Source of the DNA: Termitomyces sp. T153 | Taxonomy: Eukaryota > Basidiomycota > Agaricomycetes > Agaricales > Lyophyllaceae | Length of the DNA stretch: 64,000 nt | Assembly: GCA_018296165.2 (NCBI GenBank) | Contig: JACKQL020000089.1 | Location: 62,001 to 126,000 of the forward strand | Direction of reading: 5' to 3' | Shown here: positions 54,136 through 64,000 of the stretch, one piece after another | How the letters are laid out: the number at the start of each line of letters is the position of its first letter | Numbering within the stretch: position 1 is the stretch's first letter | The notes under the pieces: model-generated | The model's database searches: none | Told to the model about the DNA's origin: nothing | What the model saw: the letters and a program-made list of their open reading frames with translations, nothing else | Program-made: the position numbers and the translations under genes

Positions 54136-56366
54136 CTACAATATGTCCGCATAAGAAAAGGTTTTAAAAGACATGGCATCGGAATACTTTTCAGTGCTTA
54201 TATAATCCATACTGCTTTGACAATGCTTTCACAATGGTTTTTCGGAAACCTAAGGCCTAAACAGGGTACGAACTCGAATAACAAGCGCTCATGGAATCGG
54301 CACTTTGATCAGGGTACTGCATCAGCAAGGATGTTCCGCAAATGATCTCCCCTTTTTTCCTGAATGGTGATTCCCAACTCTGATTGTGACCGCTTGTTTT
54401 TTTTTTCATATGCATATTCACACATCTGTATGACTTGAAGGTTGAATCTGAACGGTCTCTAGCTATAGCACGGCCTTCGTTGGATGGGAGTACAGTCATC
54501 TTAGCCTGGTCATATGTATGTACGCTGCACTCTGCTAGTACGGCATGAACCAAGTGTACGCACAAGGTACGCACCCGTTCGAACCGGGTAGCTGGTAATA
54601 TTCCTCTCTAGTGCCCCATTTTCTCCGAACATTGGCCTACATAGGACCTAGCTATAGGTTTTGAATAACAATTCAGTACTAAGACTGGATGGGATATATA
54701 CACCGAACCAAAGACTTAGTGATCGTGTGGGCCACGATAGTCGTATGGACCCCTGTGCTGCGCTGCTAGAGCTTAGAAGCTTCAAGCTTGAAGACCTGAG
54801 GATACGAAAAACACTGGCAGAACACCCGTTCAACGATCTGGGAGACAGATAATTCATCTCTTTCTTTCCTTTTAATGTCATCTAGATGTTATCTGAAAAC
54901 ATCGTCTTGTAGTGGCACTCATCACCGGTCCCAAGCTTTTGACCCTGCAAACTCACCACAAAGATTCCTTTGTCTTCTGACGAGTCACGATTCATGATGA
55001 GTCTTCCTACAGTCTAAATATATTTATCGCATGGCCTTGTTTGGGGGGGAGTAGATGCATAAGGCCGGTGCGAGGTGGATCTTTACTGAACCATAGTACA
55101 AGCTTGCCGCTTAATTAGAACGGTATCGGTTTTGCAGTAGCATCAGGGAGGCAAGAAATTTCAATAAATTCAGTGATTGAGAGGGATGGGAAGTATTTCG
55201 GATAAGTTACATAAATGGAGCTCACCGACACTAGGTAACCTTGCAGCGCTTATGCAGGGCACTTACTAACATTGAAAAACCACCACGTTTCGTGTTGGAT
55301 CCCAGCTTGGTTTGCTTGAACTCTAGGCCCGCTTAAACAGTATATCTTCAGAGGTAACATATATTCGGAAGTGTGAATAAACAGCTTCATGTCTCCTCTG
55401 CCGACAGATATTGAATCTGGTCAATCGACGTTGCCACCTATGGTTAGTATCATTCTGTCAAGAAGCGAGTTTCGGCACAAAAGTGACGCGTTTATAATCG
55501 TGATCATTTAATTTTATTGACACAGTCTGCATCGAGAATTCGCACGTGACCTGTGACTTCTTTCTTTTCTCTGGAGCTGATCTGCTTTTCGCGACAAAAC
55601 TTCCAAGCAAGTTTCACAGCTTTGACTTCAGGTCTCCCTCACGTTTGATCAAGCTCACGAGCTCGTTTATCAAGTGAATCTATCCATGAAAATGTTATTC
55701 CTCGGACGACGATCATAATCATTCGAGACTTGCTGAATATGTGAACTCATGAAGATGTTATCTCTCGGATGACGATCATCATTATTCGAGACTTGCTGAG
55801 CTCAATTTCAACGCTCCCTTGCATCTTTCAAAAGCATCTGTACACACGGTCATTATGTGAAAAGGTAGGCTAGCTCCAACATGTTGTAAAATCAATATAC
55901 TCCTCTCTAGTTCCATCATCATGCATGGAAGAATTCAATCATTCCTCCGGGTATTTGGAGGCCGACTGCCATCTCTCTCACCGGCTTCACTCAGAAATTA
56001 TCTCAGTATCTACGATGCCTAGTCGTACTTTCATTATCACATGCCTCCAAGAAAACGAGAATTGCGTATGACTTGTTTCTCTTCTTCACTGGGATCTTCT
56101 GAACTGATTGAGAGCAATAAATGTATCTCTAACACTTACTGTCTGTCGCTATTGCTGATCTGCTCCTACCAGTCATCCAAAGGCGTGGTAATGTAGTGTA
56201 TTGATTTCACAAGCAGAGGCTGACAATTACTCTACTACTAAACATATATGGTTCCGTTCGATTGGTGGCTGGCAAGACGTGAGCCGCAATTCTTTTCCTT
56301 TTATCTCACTTGACCCTGTTCTTTGTCTCGACCTTTCCCCCTGAGTTTCTCGCTCGTTGGGAACGG
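54136..56366. other. intergenic DNA
   Basis: No supportable gene across 2.2 kb. There is a short ATG-led reading at 55389 followed by a possible intron, but it stops after a few codons. A 51-bp direct repeat is listed separately. Confidence 0.45.
55686..55799 (+). repeat. 51-bp direct repeat, two copies
   Basis: 55686-55736 and 55749-55799 share the pattern GAAAATGTTATTCCTCGG then GACGATCAT, ATTCGAGACTTGCTGA, with about five mismatches. The 63-bp spacing suggests a simple local duplication. Confidence 0.8.
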
Positions 56367-57523
56367 ATGGAAGTCGGAAGACCAAAGTCTCCTGGGCCTT
56401 CTGTGGACTTTTCCAATCTCGTCCGGTCCGACTTCTGGTTCCTTGACGGTAACATCGTCATCGTCGCCGGCCATGCAGCCTTCAAGGTTCATCGCGGGCA
56501 GTTGCAGCGCCATTCGGATATCTTCGGTGCCTTGTTATCACTTCCTCAACCTCAGGACGCGGATTTCTTTGAAGGTTGTCTTTATGTCGAGCTTCACGAT
56601 GATCCTTCCGATATTTTTTACTTTCTCAGTGCGCTTTACGATGGCCTGTTCGTAACCACCATCTTTAGGAGGTTCTGGTGGCTAACTACTGTATCCATAG
56701 ATACTTCAAGACCCCTCACGCAAACGATTTTACTGCCCTTGCTGGTGTTCTCCGTCTCTCATCCAAGTATTTCGTAGAGCACCTCCGTGAGCGATGTCTC
56801 AACCGCCTTGACATCGACTGGCCTTCAACACTCGCAGGCTGGGATCGGCGTGAGCAAGCCGCCACTGATTCTCGTGGACGTTACGTGCCGCGTGAATCAT
56901 GTCCCCATCCTATACTCGTTATTCAACTCGCTCTAGACCTCGGTATTGATTCGATCCTCCCTGCCGCTTTCTATGATCTTGCACGTTATGGCCCCAGCAA
57001 GATCATGTCCGGTGCTCCTCTCCCGCCATCAGCCTTCGATGAATATCTGGTGAAAGACAAGTCAAAGAGCCTTCCCCCTGTTCGTATCTTCTACCTTTCT
57101 CGCGGCCAACTCCTGCGGACCCTTCGAGGACGCGAACGCGTCCAGCGATACATGGCCCATTTCATTGCTTCTTCACTTCAGTCACGTTCCCCTGCACCAG
57201 ATTGTGTGCATAGTCTCGATGCAGACCCAAGCCGACCTTGCCACGAGTCCTTCTACTTCATCATGCTCAATATTCTCCGCTCTGTAGGGGGAATCGCATG
57301 TGGGCGTGATGCAGATACGCTTTACACGCTCACCCAGGCGATGGACATGCTGTCTCGAACGGATTTTTCTGATGGCCAGAGGCAGTGCGGACTGCGGATA
57401 TGCCAACCGTGTAAAGTGGACTTTGCAGCTTGTGCGATGAAGGCTAGGGAAGAGGTATGGGCGGCATTGCCGAGATGGTTTGGTCTTACTGGTGAGGATG
57501 ACGCGGACGAGACTTTCCCTTAA
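56367..57523 (+). CDS. BTB/POZ domain protein, 367 aa
   Basis: Exon 1 is 56367-56647, intron 56648-56700 (53 nt, GT..AG), exon 2 56701-57523 (TAA). The splice joins ALYDG-LYFKTPH, the expected family sequence, which fixes the phase. The BTB fold lies at about residues 25-125: SDFWFLDGNIVIVAG, then FKVHRGQLQRHSDIFGALL, and ELHDDPSDIFYFLSALYDG. The remaining 240 residues are the helical region usual for Agaricomycete BTB proteins, with KYFVEHLRERCLNRL and WPSTLAGWDRRE. Such proteins may serve as adaptors for Cullin3 ligases; the target is unknown. Gene families of this type are large in these fungi. It is intact and has normal CpG. Confidence 0.88.
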
Positions 57524-58257
57524 TGCATTCCCCTGGGACATGGGCTTTTCTTAGACCTATCCTTTGCTTTGATGTATTCCTGTATTTCCTTTTTTCATGT
57601 CTGTTTTCTACCGTAATACTTTTTCTGTGACATTTTTCTAATGACCTACTTTCCGTTTCTTTCGTCAAAAGGCACAGCGTGTGAATTTATTACCCAATCT
57701 AAAACAGCAAAGCTGTGGATGGGCATATACGCAATTGTCTCCAGGGGATTCCTGGAAAGCATTATGAGTAGCTTATACTGAGATGTACATCGATCGAAAT
57801 TGGACTCTGTGACGTTGTAACATGCCTGCTACTCTGTGGTAGGTTTTTTGTGGTATGTGCCGGAAAAAAGTCTAGGATCAAATTTGGCCTGGGTTGGAGG
57901 AATTTGGAGTAGTCAAGCCTCGGTGTAGTTGGACCTCAGGATAAGATCATGTTATTTATTCTACACAACACTGGCACAGAGCATTTTACTCCCCACCATC
58001 TGATTCTTAGCTTCATGAAGTAGGAAGTGATTTTCAGCACATTCATTCAAAGTGACGAGTTTCCAATTTCACTATATAAAGCTTTGCTCATACCCAAGTG
58101 CTCCATGTACTAGATTGATATGTTTCATCTTTCTTGCATGTCTGACATCCTCATCACATTGGCACTGGAACTCCAACCATTGCAGAAGCAGTGGAAGGGT
58201 GTGGAGTAAAACCATCTGGCACAGCCAGGTTAAAATGCATTCTGCAACTCCTTTATA
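57524..58257. other. 3' flank of the BTB gene and start of the second repeat island
   Basis: CpG declines from about 57950. No gene is supported. A plus-strand reading just before the MITE (58140-58250) is too short to assign. Confidence 0.4.
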
Positions 58258-58471
58258 CAGTGGCTCAAAAAATGTCCCAATGTTTTATACTTTTTGAAAG
58301 ATGACATTGGCATGAGGGATTGGAAGTGTTAAAAATTCTGGTTAAATCATGGAAAATACTATGGCATCATAGTTACAAATTGCATTATAGTTTGTGTAAT
58401 TCGAATCAAAACTGATGGAGTAATGGCCATTTTAAAATATTCACTCATTGGGACAGTTTTTTGAGCATCTC
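58258..58471. mobile_element. Tc1/mariner-type MITE, 214 bp
   Basis: The left end CAGTGGCTCAAAAAATGTCC and the right end, read inverted, GAGATGCTCAAAAAACTGTC form terminal inverted repeats of about 25 bp. The final bases of the right end have drifted. TA lies directly outside both ends (58256-58257 and 58472-58473), the target duplication of Tc1/mariner. No transposase fits in 214 bp, so it must have been moved in trans. Confidence 0.78.
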
Positions 58472-58707
58472 TAATTTTGCAGGTTTATCCCTATTTTAAT
58501 CAGAAATAAAGAGTAAGTTGCATGTGGGAATATCAACAGAGTCATGTGATCATGTTTGGTTATATTTGGGAGTGGTTCAAGTTGGTTGAACTACATCTTG
58601 ACCTTCAACCACTATTATGAAAGCTACTTTTCCTGCACAATGCTCTACTGTTGCTTCTCTCCTTGTTTAAGGGTATTCTTTGCATCAGATTGAGGCTAAA
58701 ACTGGTC
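58472..58707. other. short spacer between MITE and L2
   Basis: CpG-poor, with no open frame of interest. Confidence 0.4.
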
Positions 58708-59777
58708 TGTTAGGTTCCACTGACCACAGGGGCTCAGCTTGACTAGGTGAGTCCTTTCTAGGTGGATGCAGTGTCCTGTGCTTATAACCTAGTGCTCTGG
58801 AGTGGCCCAGACTCCAGATACATGTGAAGATAAGGGAAGGGAAGTGGTCTAAGCAAGTCTGGAGTGGTCCAAGAAAGTCTAAGACCAGGGTATGGTAAAG
58901 TTTGAGTTTAGAAACACATCAGGTGCAAGTCTGTAAGTGAAGGTATAGGCAGTGAGGTAAGTGGAGGCTTCATGAGTGATGGGGGTGGAGCCAGAGTTTG
59001 ATGGGGGATTAATCAAGAGTGATGAGTCTCAGGACCAAGTGTAGGGCAAGGTCTGGAGTTAGCTTATGAATGTTTAGAGGTTGTAACATATGTGCAGAGT
59101 TTGTAATGATGTCAGAGTCAAAAGGAACTTAGAAACAATAAAGAAAATAAAGATAGATAAGGTGAGACAGAACTGAGAATAGTCATAGATTTGAGACTAG
59201 AGACTCAAATAGAGAGAAGATCAGAAAATGTAATGGAAAGGAAACATGAGACACAAGTAACCAAGTAAAGCAGGTAATATCAAGACTAAAGTAAAGGATA
59301 CTACTCTATGACTTATATACTAACTACTGGGACAACTCCAGAGACAGTGGGTCTGGAAGCAGGGCTTGTCAGGGCCACACAGAGTCAACAGGTGTTGGTT
59401 ATGATCAGTGGGTGGGCCATAGTGATCTACTGATGGGATCCAATGGGAATGTAGGCTGCCCTGGAGCTGTTGTGATGTTCTGGAGCTGGTTGGGTAAGTC
59501 AGGGTGACAAATCAGTGACATATGCCAGCATTAGGCATCATGGAAGAGGGTTCTAGGGGCTCAGGAGGGGGAAAGGAAAGTGCTAGGGCCTGCAGAAAAC
59601 ACATTGTAGTTAACTAGGAAACCATTGGAGTTTGCTAGAAAAGTGTTGGAGTTAGCTGGGGTGGGCACTATGGGTCAATGAGGGTTAGGGGTGTCAAGGG
59701 GGTGTTGGGGGGAACTCCAGGGATGCAAGGCAGCTTGGAAAGAGGTCAGGGGGTTCTGGGAGCAGATCATGGCATCA
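58708..59777 (-). mobile_element. L2 LTR copy (d), about full length
   Basis: 1,070 bp from TGTTAGGTTCCACTGACC to GGCATCA, again TG..CA. It contains the inverted TATA-like block near 59315 and the pyrimidine-rich segment of copy (a), inverted, at 59690-59740. It is the longest copy in the window. Confidence 0.62.
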
Positions 59778-60307
59778 CTCTCCCTTCAGCATTGAGACTC
59801 TTGAGGTATAGGGCATGAGTTCAGGGATTGGCAGAGACATTGATGTGCTCCTATGCTGCCTAGTGCCATGCAGGAAACCTAAAAAGAGGACCTAACACTA
59901 GTCACTAAATAGGGTAGCTGGCAATAGGTAGTTAATAAAGAGGGTGAGTCAGTAACCATTCCAGAGAACTAGAGTGAATGGTGTGTGAAGTGGGTGAGAA
60001 GTGAAACAAGTTGCTATTGCTAGCCTAAGTTGCTAGATGGTAATAGAGGGTTGCTAATGAGGAAAGGGGAAAACAAATGAAGACAAAAGCATCATTAAGA
60101 AAAAGCAAACTAAGTGGTATGAGAGGGGAGTTGGGTAAAGAAAGGGGAGAGTGACAATAAAGAGACTGAATGGAAACAAATGCAAACTAGTTGCTAGCCA
60201 TAGTCACTAGCATTGCTAAGTTGATATAAAAGCTAAGGGCACCTGCAGTTGGTACCACACAAAGTTATAATCAAGTCAGCTAGACTTGTTGCTAAATCAT
60301 TATTGAT

Positions 60308-60456
60308 AATGAGTGAGAAAGAGAGAGAGGCAAAGTGAAATCTCAAGCCAGTGAGCTTAATGAGTGAAAAAGAGAGAGAGGCAAAGTGAAATCTCAAGCT
60401 AGTGAGCTTAATGAGTGAAAAAGAGAGAGAGGCAAAGTGAAATCTCAAGCTGGTAA

Positions 60457-60458
<2 letters not shown>
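60308..60458 (+). repeat. 51-bp tandem repeat, three units
   Basis: Units start at 60308, 60359 and 60410, each with AATGAGTGAAAAAGAGAG then GGCAAAGTGAAATCTCAAG. Copy 1 of the X element has only one, shortened unit at the same place. Confidence 0.9.

Positions 60459-60520
<62 letters not shown>
60459..60520. repeat. (GA)n microsatellite
   Basis: About 31 uninterrupted GA dinucleotides inside X copy 2. The long repetitive Glu-Arg or Ser-Leu frames there are not genes. Confidence 0.97.
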
Positions 60521-60522
<2 letters not shown>

Positions 60523-61141
60523 GTGCTCTTGTTTGTTTGATTGTTTGGATGGTAGTTCAATGATGAGGTGTCTATGTACAGGCAGTACTTACACCATTTA
60601 TAAGTATAGTATGGGAAAAGAAACAATAGTCACCACTAGCAATGACATCTGCCAAAGTGTTTATAATACATACAAGGTGTTAATCTGTAACCAAGTGAAA
60701 AAAATAAGCAAAGTCAATGTGATGCAAAAGGTGATCAATTGCAAGAGAAGAGCAAGTCTGATGTCAATACCTGAAGTGTAAACACCATTCAAGTATGTTT
60801 GTAAGCTTGACAAGAAAAATGGTGAGTAAGAAATTACATGACTGTCAATATATCCATATTTAGTGGTAAAGCTGTGTTGTTGCCAGGAAAGTTGCTAGCA
60901 ATTGTCACTAAGCAAGGTCTTGGCCTTGTTATTCTGGACCCAAAGTCCAGACCCCACATGATATTGCTTGTGATCAACAAGTCTCATGGTTGCTAAAATC
61001 CCATGTAAAAGCTACCTTGTTCTAGACCTTGTGGCTAGGCCTCACATGCTGAGTGTCATGATTTGTGCCATGTCAAACTAATTAGCTGCTGTCCAGTCAG
61101 AAATGCTGAAAATAGTGCTCAGCAGCAAGTGGGTCTTATCA

Positions 61142-61861
61142 ATGTGGGAATTGAAGCTCAAGCAATATTGATCAAACTGCAGCAAGTGGCTGCATAGGGA
61201 GCAAAGTTGAAGCATGGCCACTATTTGTCACAGGGTTCTTCCCAATCAATTAAAAAGGGTCAGATGTACCCTGGTGCTTCTCTAGCTTTTTCTAATGTCC
61301 TCCTCAGTGCTGCTGTCATTGTCAGCTTTAGCATCCACATCAGCATCCCCTACCTCTCTGCCATCAGATGATAACCATGTTGAGGTGTGGAAAGAGTATA
61401 AGAGGCATTGAGAAGAGTTCAACTGTCATTAGGACTAAAAGAAAGTGGATGTGATGTATTGTAGCTATAGGTGTGCAGGTTTTGCTACTTGATGCATTGC
61501 TAACTCAAATCTGGCCAGAGCTATCTGCAGTGGTGGTGCCCCCATCTTGAATCACTTCTTGAGGAGGGGCTCTAGGGCAGTTGCCATCAATGCAATCTTC
61601 AAGACTGAGTTTTAGTCTGGGGGTCATACAAGTTGTTTTAGAGGTTTTATACATTGCATGGGTAGAGGTGACTCTTGCAGAGGTGGTAGAACAAGTACAG
61701 AGTCCTCCAACCCTTGAATGGTGCCAGGTGGAGGCTCTGGTGAGTGGCTAGTGGAATCTTACCCAGTCCTAGCTGATCTAGTTGCATAGTGCACTCTCTG
61801 CACCTGATGGAAGGAGCAGTGTAGCTTTAAGGTGCCAGTGTTGAGGTCATGGCAGGATATG
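61142..61861 (-). pseudogene. gag-like relic, G family, copy 2 (left part)
   Basis: Matches the 28.8-29.3 kb relic (GAGCTATCTGCAGTGGTGG; CTCCAACCCTTGAATGGTGCC). It continues after the SINE insertion at 62798. No clear domain. Confidence 0.45.
61847..61861 (+). repeat. 15-bp target-site duplication, left copy
   Basis: TCATGGCAGGATATG, identical to 62798-62812. Confidence 0.9.
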
Positions 61862-62797
61862 GGGCACAATGGCTCAGCTGGCACCAGTGTGTCCCCAAGC
61901 AGGTCACCTGACTTGCGAGTGCAAGGCCGGGGTTTTGACTCTGGCTGAGTGCGCCTGTGTGGAAAACACCTTAGACACCACGTGGGTTATTTCAACGCTG
62001 CCGGAAAGCCACTGCCTGCACATGTTGATTAGGCAGGCTTTGTAGTGCAGGCCAACCAGGACTGACCAATCAGCACGTGGTTCAATGAGGCACAGTGACT
62101 ACCATGCTCGTGACCAATCAGAAAAAGAGAAAGTTTCTCTGGTGCAATGGATTTGGGAGAGGGTCTAGGCCTTTGCTGACCAAGCAGGTCGTGGCACAGG
62201 TAGGCATGAGGATAGGAGTCAATAGTTTGATCACGCTGCCAATGCAATGCATGGTCCATCGGATGGGTTTGGTGAGGTGAAATATCCCTGTTGGCCGGTT
62301 CGATTGGGTGCTAAGCTGAAAAGGTGCGGCATGCCATCACTGGGCTGACCACTGGCTCATTCTGTCATAGGTTCCAAATCTCAGGATCAATCTTCCAAAA
62401 GTAGTGTCTGGGTGTGGGGAAGGGTTTGTTGTGAGGCCCTTACTGGTGCATGGGAGTGGGAGGCTATGAGCTGGCCAAGCGCCTCATCATGGGACAATAC
62501 CAGTGTGCACACAGTAAGCCCTGCCAAGTACAGCTGGGTTTAGAAATTGGGACGGCACGTTAGCAGCAGATGGTGGTGGGATTTAGTGTGGGAAGTAGTA
62601 TGAACTCCGATGAAGTCAAATTGTAGTAAAGTGGCTATGAGGCATAATCAGCATCAGCTGAAAAGGGATCAGGCCAGAGAACTAGTTGGAGTGTCCATAA
62701 TTACCACCCCCATTACGTACTGTGGGTCCTAGGACACTAAGGTCATGTAAAATAGGGCTCAAACAAAAAATATATGGTCAAATCAAATCAAGTCAAA
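61862..62797 (+). mobile_element. tRNA-derived SINE-like insertion, 936 bp
   Basis: Begins GGGCACAA directly after the left 15-bp duplication. Bases 61870-61881 are TGGCTCAGCTGG, a perfect Pol III A box, seven to eight bases from the element start as in a tRNA. GGTTTTGACTC at 61931-61941 fits a B box with small drift (spacing 61 bp, as in a tRNA with a long variable arm). GCCGG and CTGGC around it can pair like a T-stem. A second B-box-like GGTTCGATTGG lies at 62297. The 3' end is a TCAAA-type simple repeat running into the right duplication. CpG is normal, unlike the surrounding relic. No reverse transcriptase is present, so a LINE would have moved it. Confidence 0.78.
61870..61941 (+). promoter_or_regulatory. 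internal RNA polymerase III promoter (A and B boxes) of the SINE-like element
   Basis: A box TGGCTCAGCTGG (61870-61881) and B-box-like GGTTTTGACTC (61931-61941). Confidence 0.65.
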
Positions 62798-62812
62798 TCA
62801 TGGCAGGATATG
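62798..62812 (+). repeat. 15-bp target-site duplication, right copy
   Basis: TCATGGCAGGATATG, identical to 61847-61861. Confidence 0.9.
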
Positions 62813-63990
62813 TCAGTGTGCCTTTTGTGTTGGTTGAGGCATGAGAAGTGCTTCATCTTGTTGAGGTGGCATGCTGCTTGTATTGCTGTGGAGCAGGGTT
62901 GGGGCTGGGAGTGGGTGGCAATGCAGCTGGAGGAAGAGTAGAGGGGTAGGACATCAGGTTGGGGGCCCAGAATGGAGGGTAGGGATAGCACAGGGCAGTT
63001 GATAGTGAAGGTTGGACCCCCACAGCATGGGTGGAGGAAGGGGGCCTCTGCAGCATGCAACAAAGGTAAGTGGAGGGCATCTCCATTACTAGAGGTGGGG
63101 CCTAGCAAGAGGGTTTGAGGCAAGGGGTTGATAGTGGGGCAACTGGGCCCCCAGGTGTACTTCCCTGGTTCTGGGGCCTCAGAGAAACAGTCTATGGAAG
63201 TGTCCTGGTCAGTCTCCAAGGCACTCCTGCATTGTCAGGTGGAGGGACTGCAGGAGCTGCTAGTGACCCACAAGGAGGAGGTCTGGAGGATTGGGGAGGA
63301 CTGAAACAAGTGGAAGCAAGGCAGGGCACTCCTGAAGCTGGAGTGCCTCCCATAGTATTGGAGACTACATGGAGGCAAGAGGAGTGGCTCACCAATGAGG
63401 TGGCCTCAGAGCAGAGAGGAGTCATGCATGAGTTCTCCCTCTTTTCTGCTCTGGCCTTACTCATGTGACCTTGTAGACTGGATCTGCAAGCACAGGATCC
63501 TTCTCAGTGGGGCCTCAGCTACATTCGTGTCAATTCAGGATAGGTTCAGGATGGGCTGGCACAGATGCCAGGAGATCATCTTGCAGAGTTGGGGCAGAGT
63601 GTGGGTCAAATGGGGAGGTTGTTGGTGAGGCACAGGCAGAGGAACATGGTGGAGCCTGAGTCATGGTGGGAGTTGGCCACAGATGTGGGGGAGCCTCTCC
63701 CAAGATACCTGGAGACTCTGGCCATAGTTATGACCTAGATGGAGGTGGACCTGATGGAGAGGGTAGTGGGGGCTGTTCCAGAGGAAGAGGGGGAGTAGAG
63801 GGGGATCTTGAGCTTCTCCTGTCTTGCACCATCATATTTATCTTCATTGTAGCATCTTTTCTTTTTTCATTGCCTAAATTACCATGTGTTTTCTTGAGCT
63901 TTGGTTTGGCTGGATTTGGAGGAGTCAGTTCTTCTTTGCTCATGCGAGGAATAAAACATGCAGGGAGTTTCTTGTGGGAGTTGAATCCCT
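62798..63990 (-). pseudogene. gag-like relic, G family, copy 2 (right part)
   Basis: Minus-strand segments 63943-63728 (start MSKEELTPPNPAKPKLKKT, basic and Pro-rich) and 63219-62788 (Pro/Ser-rich, ending NKMKHFSCLNQHKRH) resemble a disordered gag N-terminus. The match with 29.24-29.35 kb (CATCTGCC..TTCTGTG and AAATGTTCTGTC in drifted form) shows it is the same repeated element. It is open at the window end. Confidence 0.45.
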
Positions 63991-64000
63991 AGTGAATCAA

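Larger units (their letters stand above)
59841..61141 (+). mobile_element. X element copy 2, expanded
   Basis: 1,301 bp, TGATGTGCTCCTATGCTGCC to GGTCTTATCA, matching 31892-33013 over its whole length. The extra length comes from a triplicated 51-bp unit (60308-60459) and a long GA repeat. No clear target duplication. Strand arbitrary. Confidence 0.72.

Noticed and set aside
54573..54589. tRNA T-arm-like palindrome ACCCGTTCGAACCGGGT
   Set aside because: No matching acceptor, D-arm or A box lies at the right distance on either strand.
55389..55440. short ATG-led exon (MSPLPTDIESGQ..) with a possible GT intron
   Set aside because: After the best acceptor it stops within a few codons; no continuation or family match.
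60437..60781. open frames with long Arg-Glu or Ser-Leu runs
   Set aside because: They are translations of the GA microsatellite and the 51-bp repeat.
62095..62280. 61-aa open frame inside the SINE-like element
   Set aside because: No family pattern, and such elements are non-coding.

Overview
The window is nuclear DNA of a filamentous basidiomycete, most likely an Agaricomycete. This rests on many 50-75 bp introns with GT..AG ends, a seven-helix DUF6534-type gene, a fungal P450, BTB and F-box genes of Agaricomycete style, and Tad-like LINE, chromovirus and Helitron relics. No species can be named from the sequence.

Layout. (1) 1-2.1 kb: gene-side DNA with normal CpG, holding the 3' exons of a DUF6534-type membrane protein. 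(2) 2.1-39.48 kb: a nested transposon island almost empty of CpG. In order it holds a gag-protease relic, a Tad-like LINE with an internal deletion, a Helitron Rep-helicase relic, three relics of one Ty3/gypsy family (one nearly complete with both LTRs, integrase and chromodomain, at 29.45-36.8 kb), a second Tad-like LINE split by an LTR, several copies of an unrelated LTR (called L2), a 1.1 kb LTR-like element (called X), and a hairpin plus 58-bp tandem-repeat family that seems to mark Helitron-type ends. (3) 39.48-57.9 kb: a host gene island with normal CpG. It holds an intronless 427-aa putative PD-(D/E)XK-like protein, a tandem array of four two-exon paralogues (one frameshifted), a six-exon cytochrome P450, the 3' exons of a second nuclease-like gene, an F-box gene and a BTB/POZ gene. 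(4) 57.9-64 kb: a second CpG-poor repeat island with a Tc1/mariner-type MITE, L2, a second X copy, a gag-like relic, and a well-preserved 936-bp tRNA-derived SINE-like insertion with a 15-bp target duplication.

How the parts relate. The transposons look methylated and decayed. CpG loss explains many of the disabling changes: Arg codons became Cys, Gln or stop, and the reverse-transcriptase motif DD became DN in three independent elements. The host genes between them are mostly intact. The array paralogues show mosaic identity that suggests gene conversion. The most notable items are the SINE-like element, the 11-nt self-priming signature of the gypsy family, the mobile hairpin family and the paralogue array.
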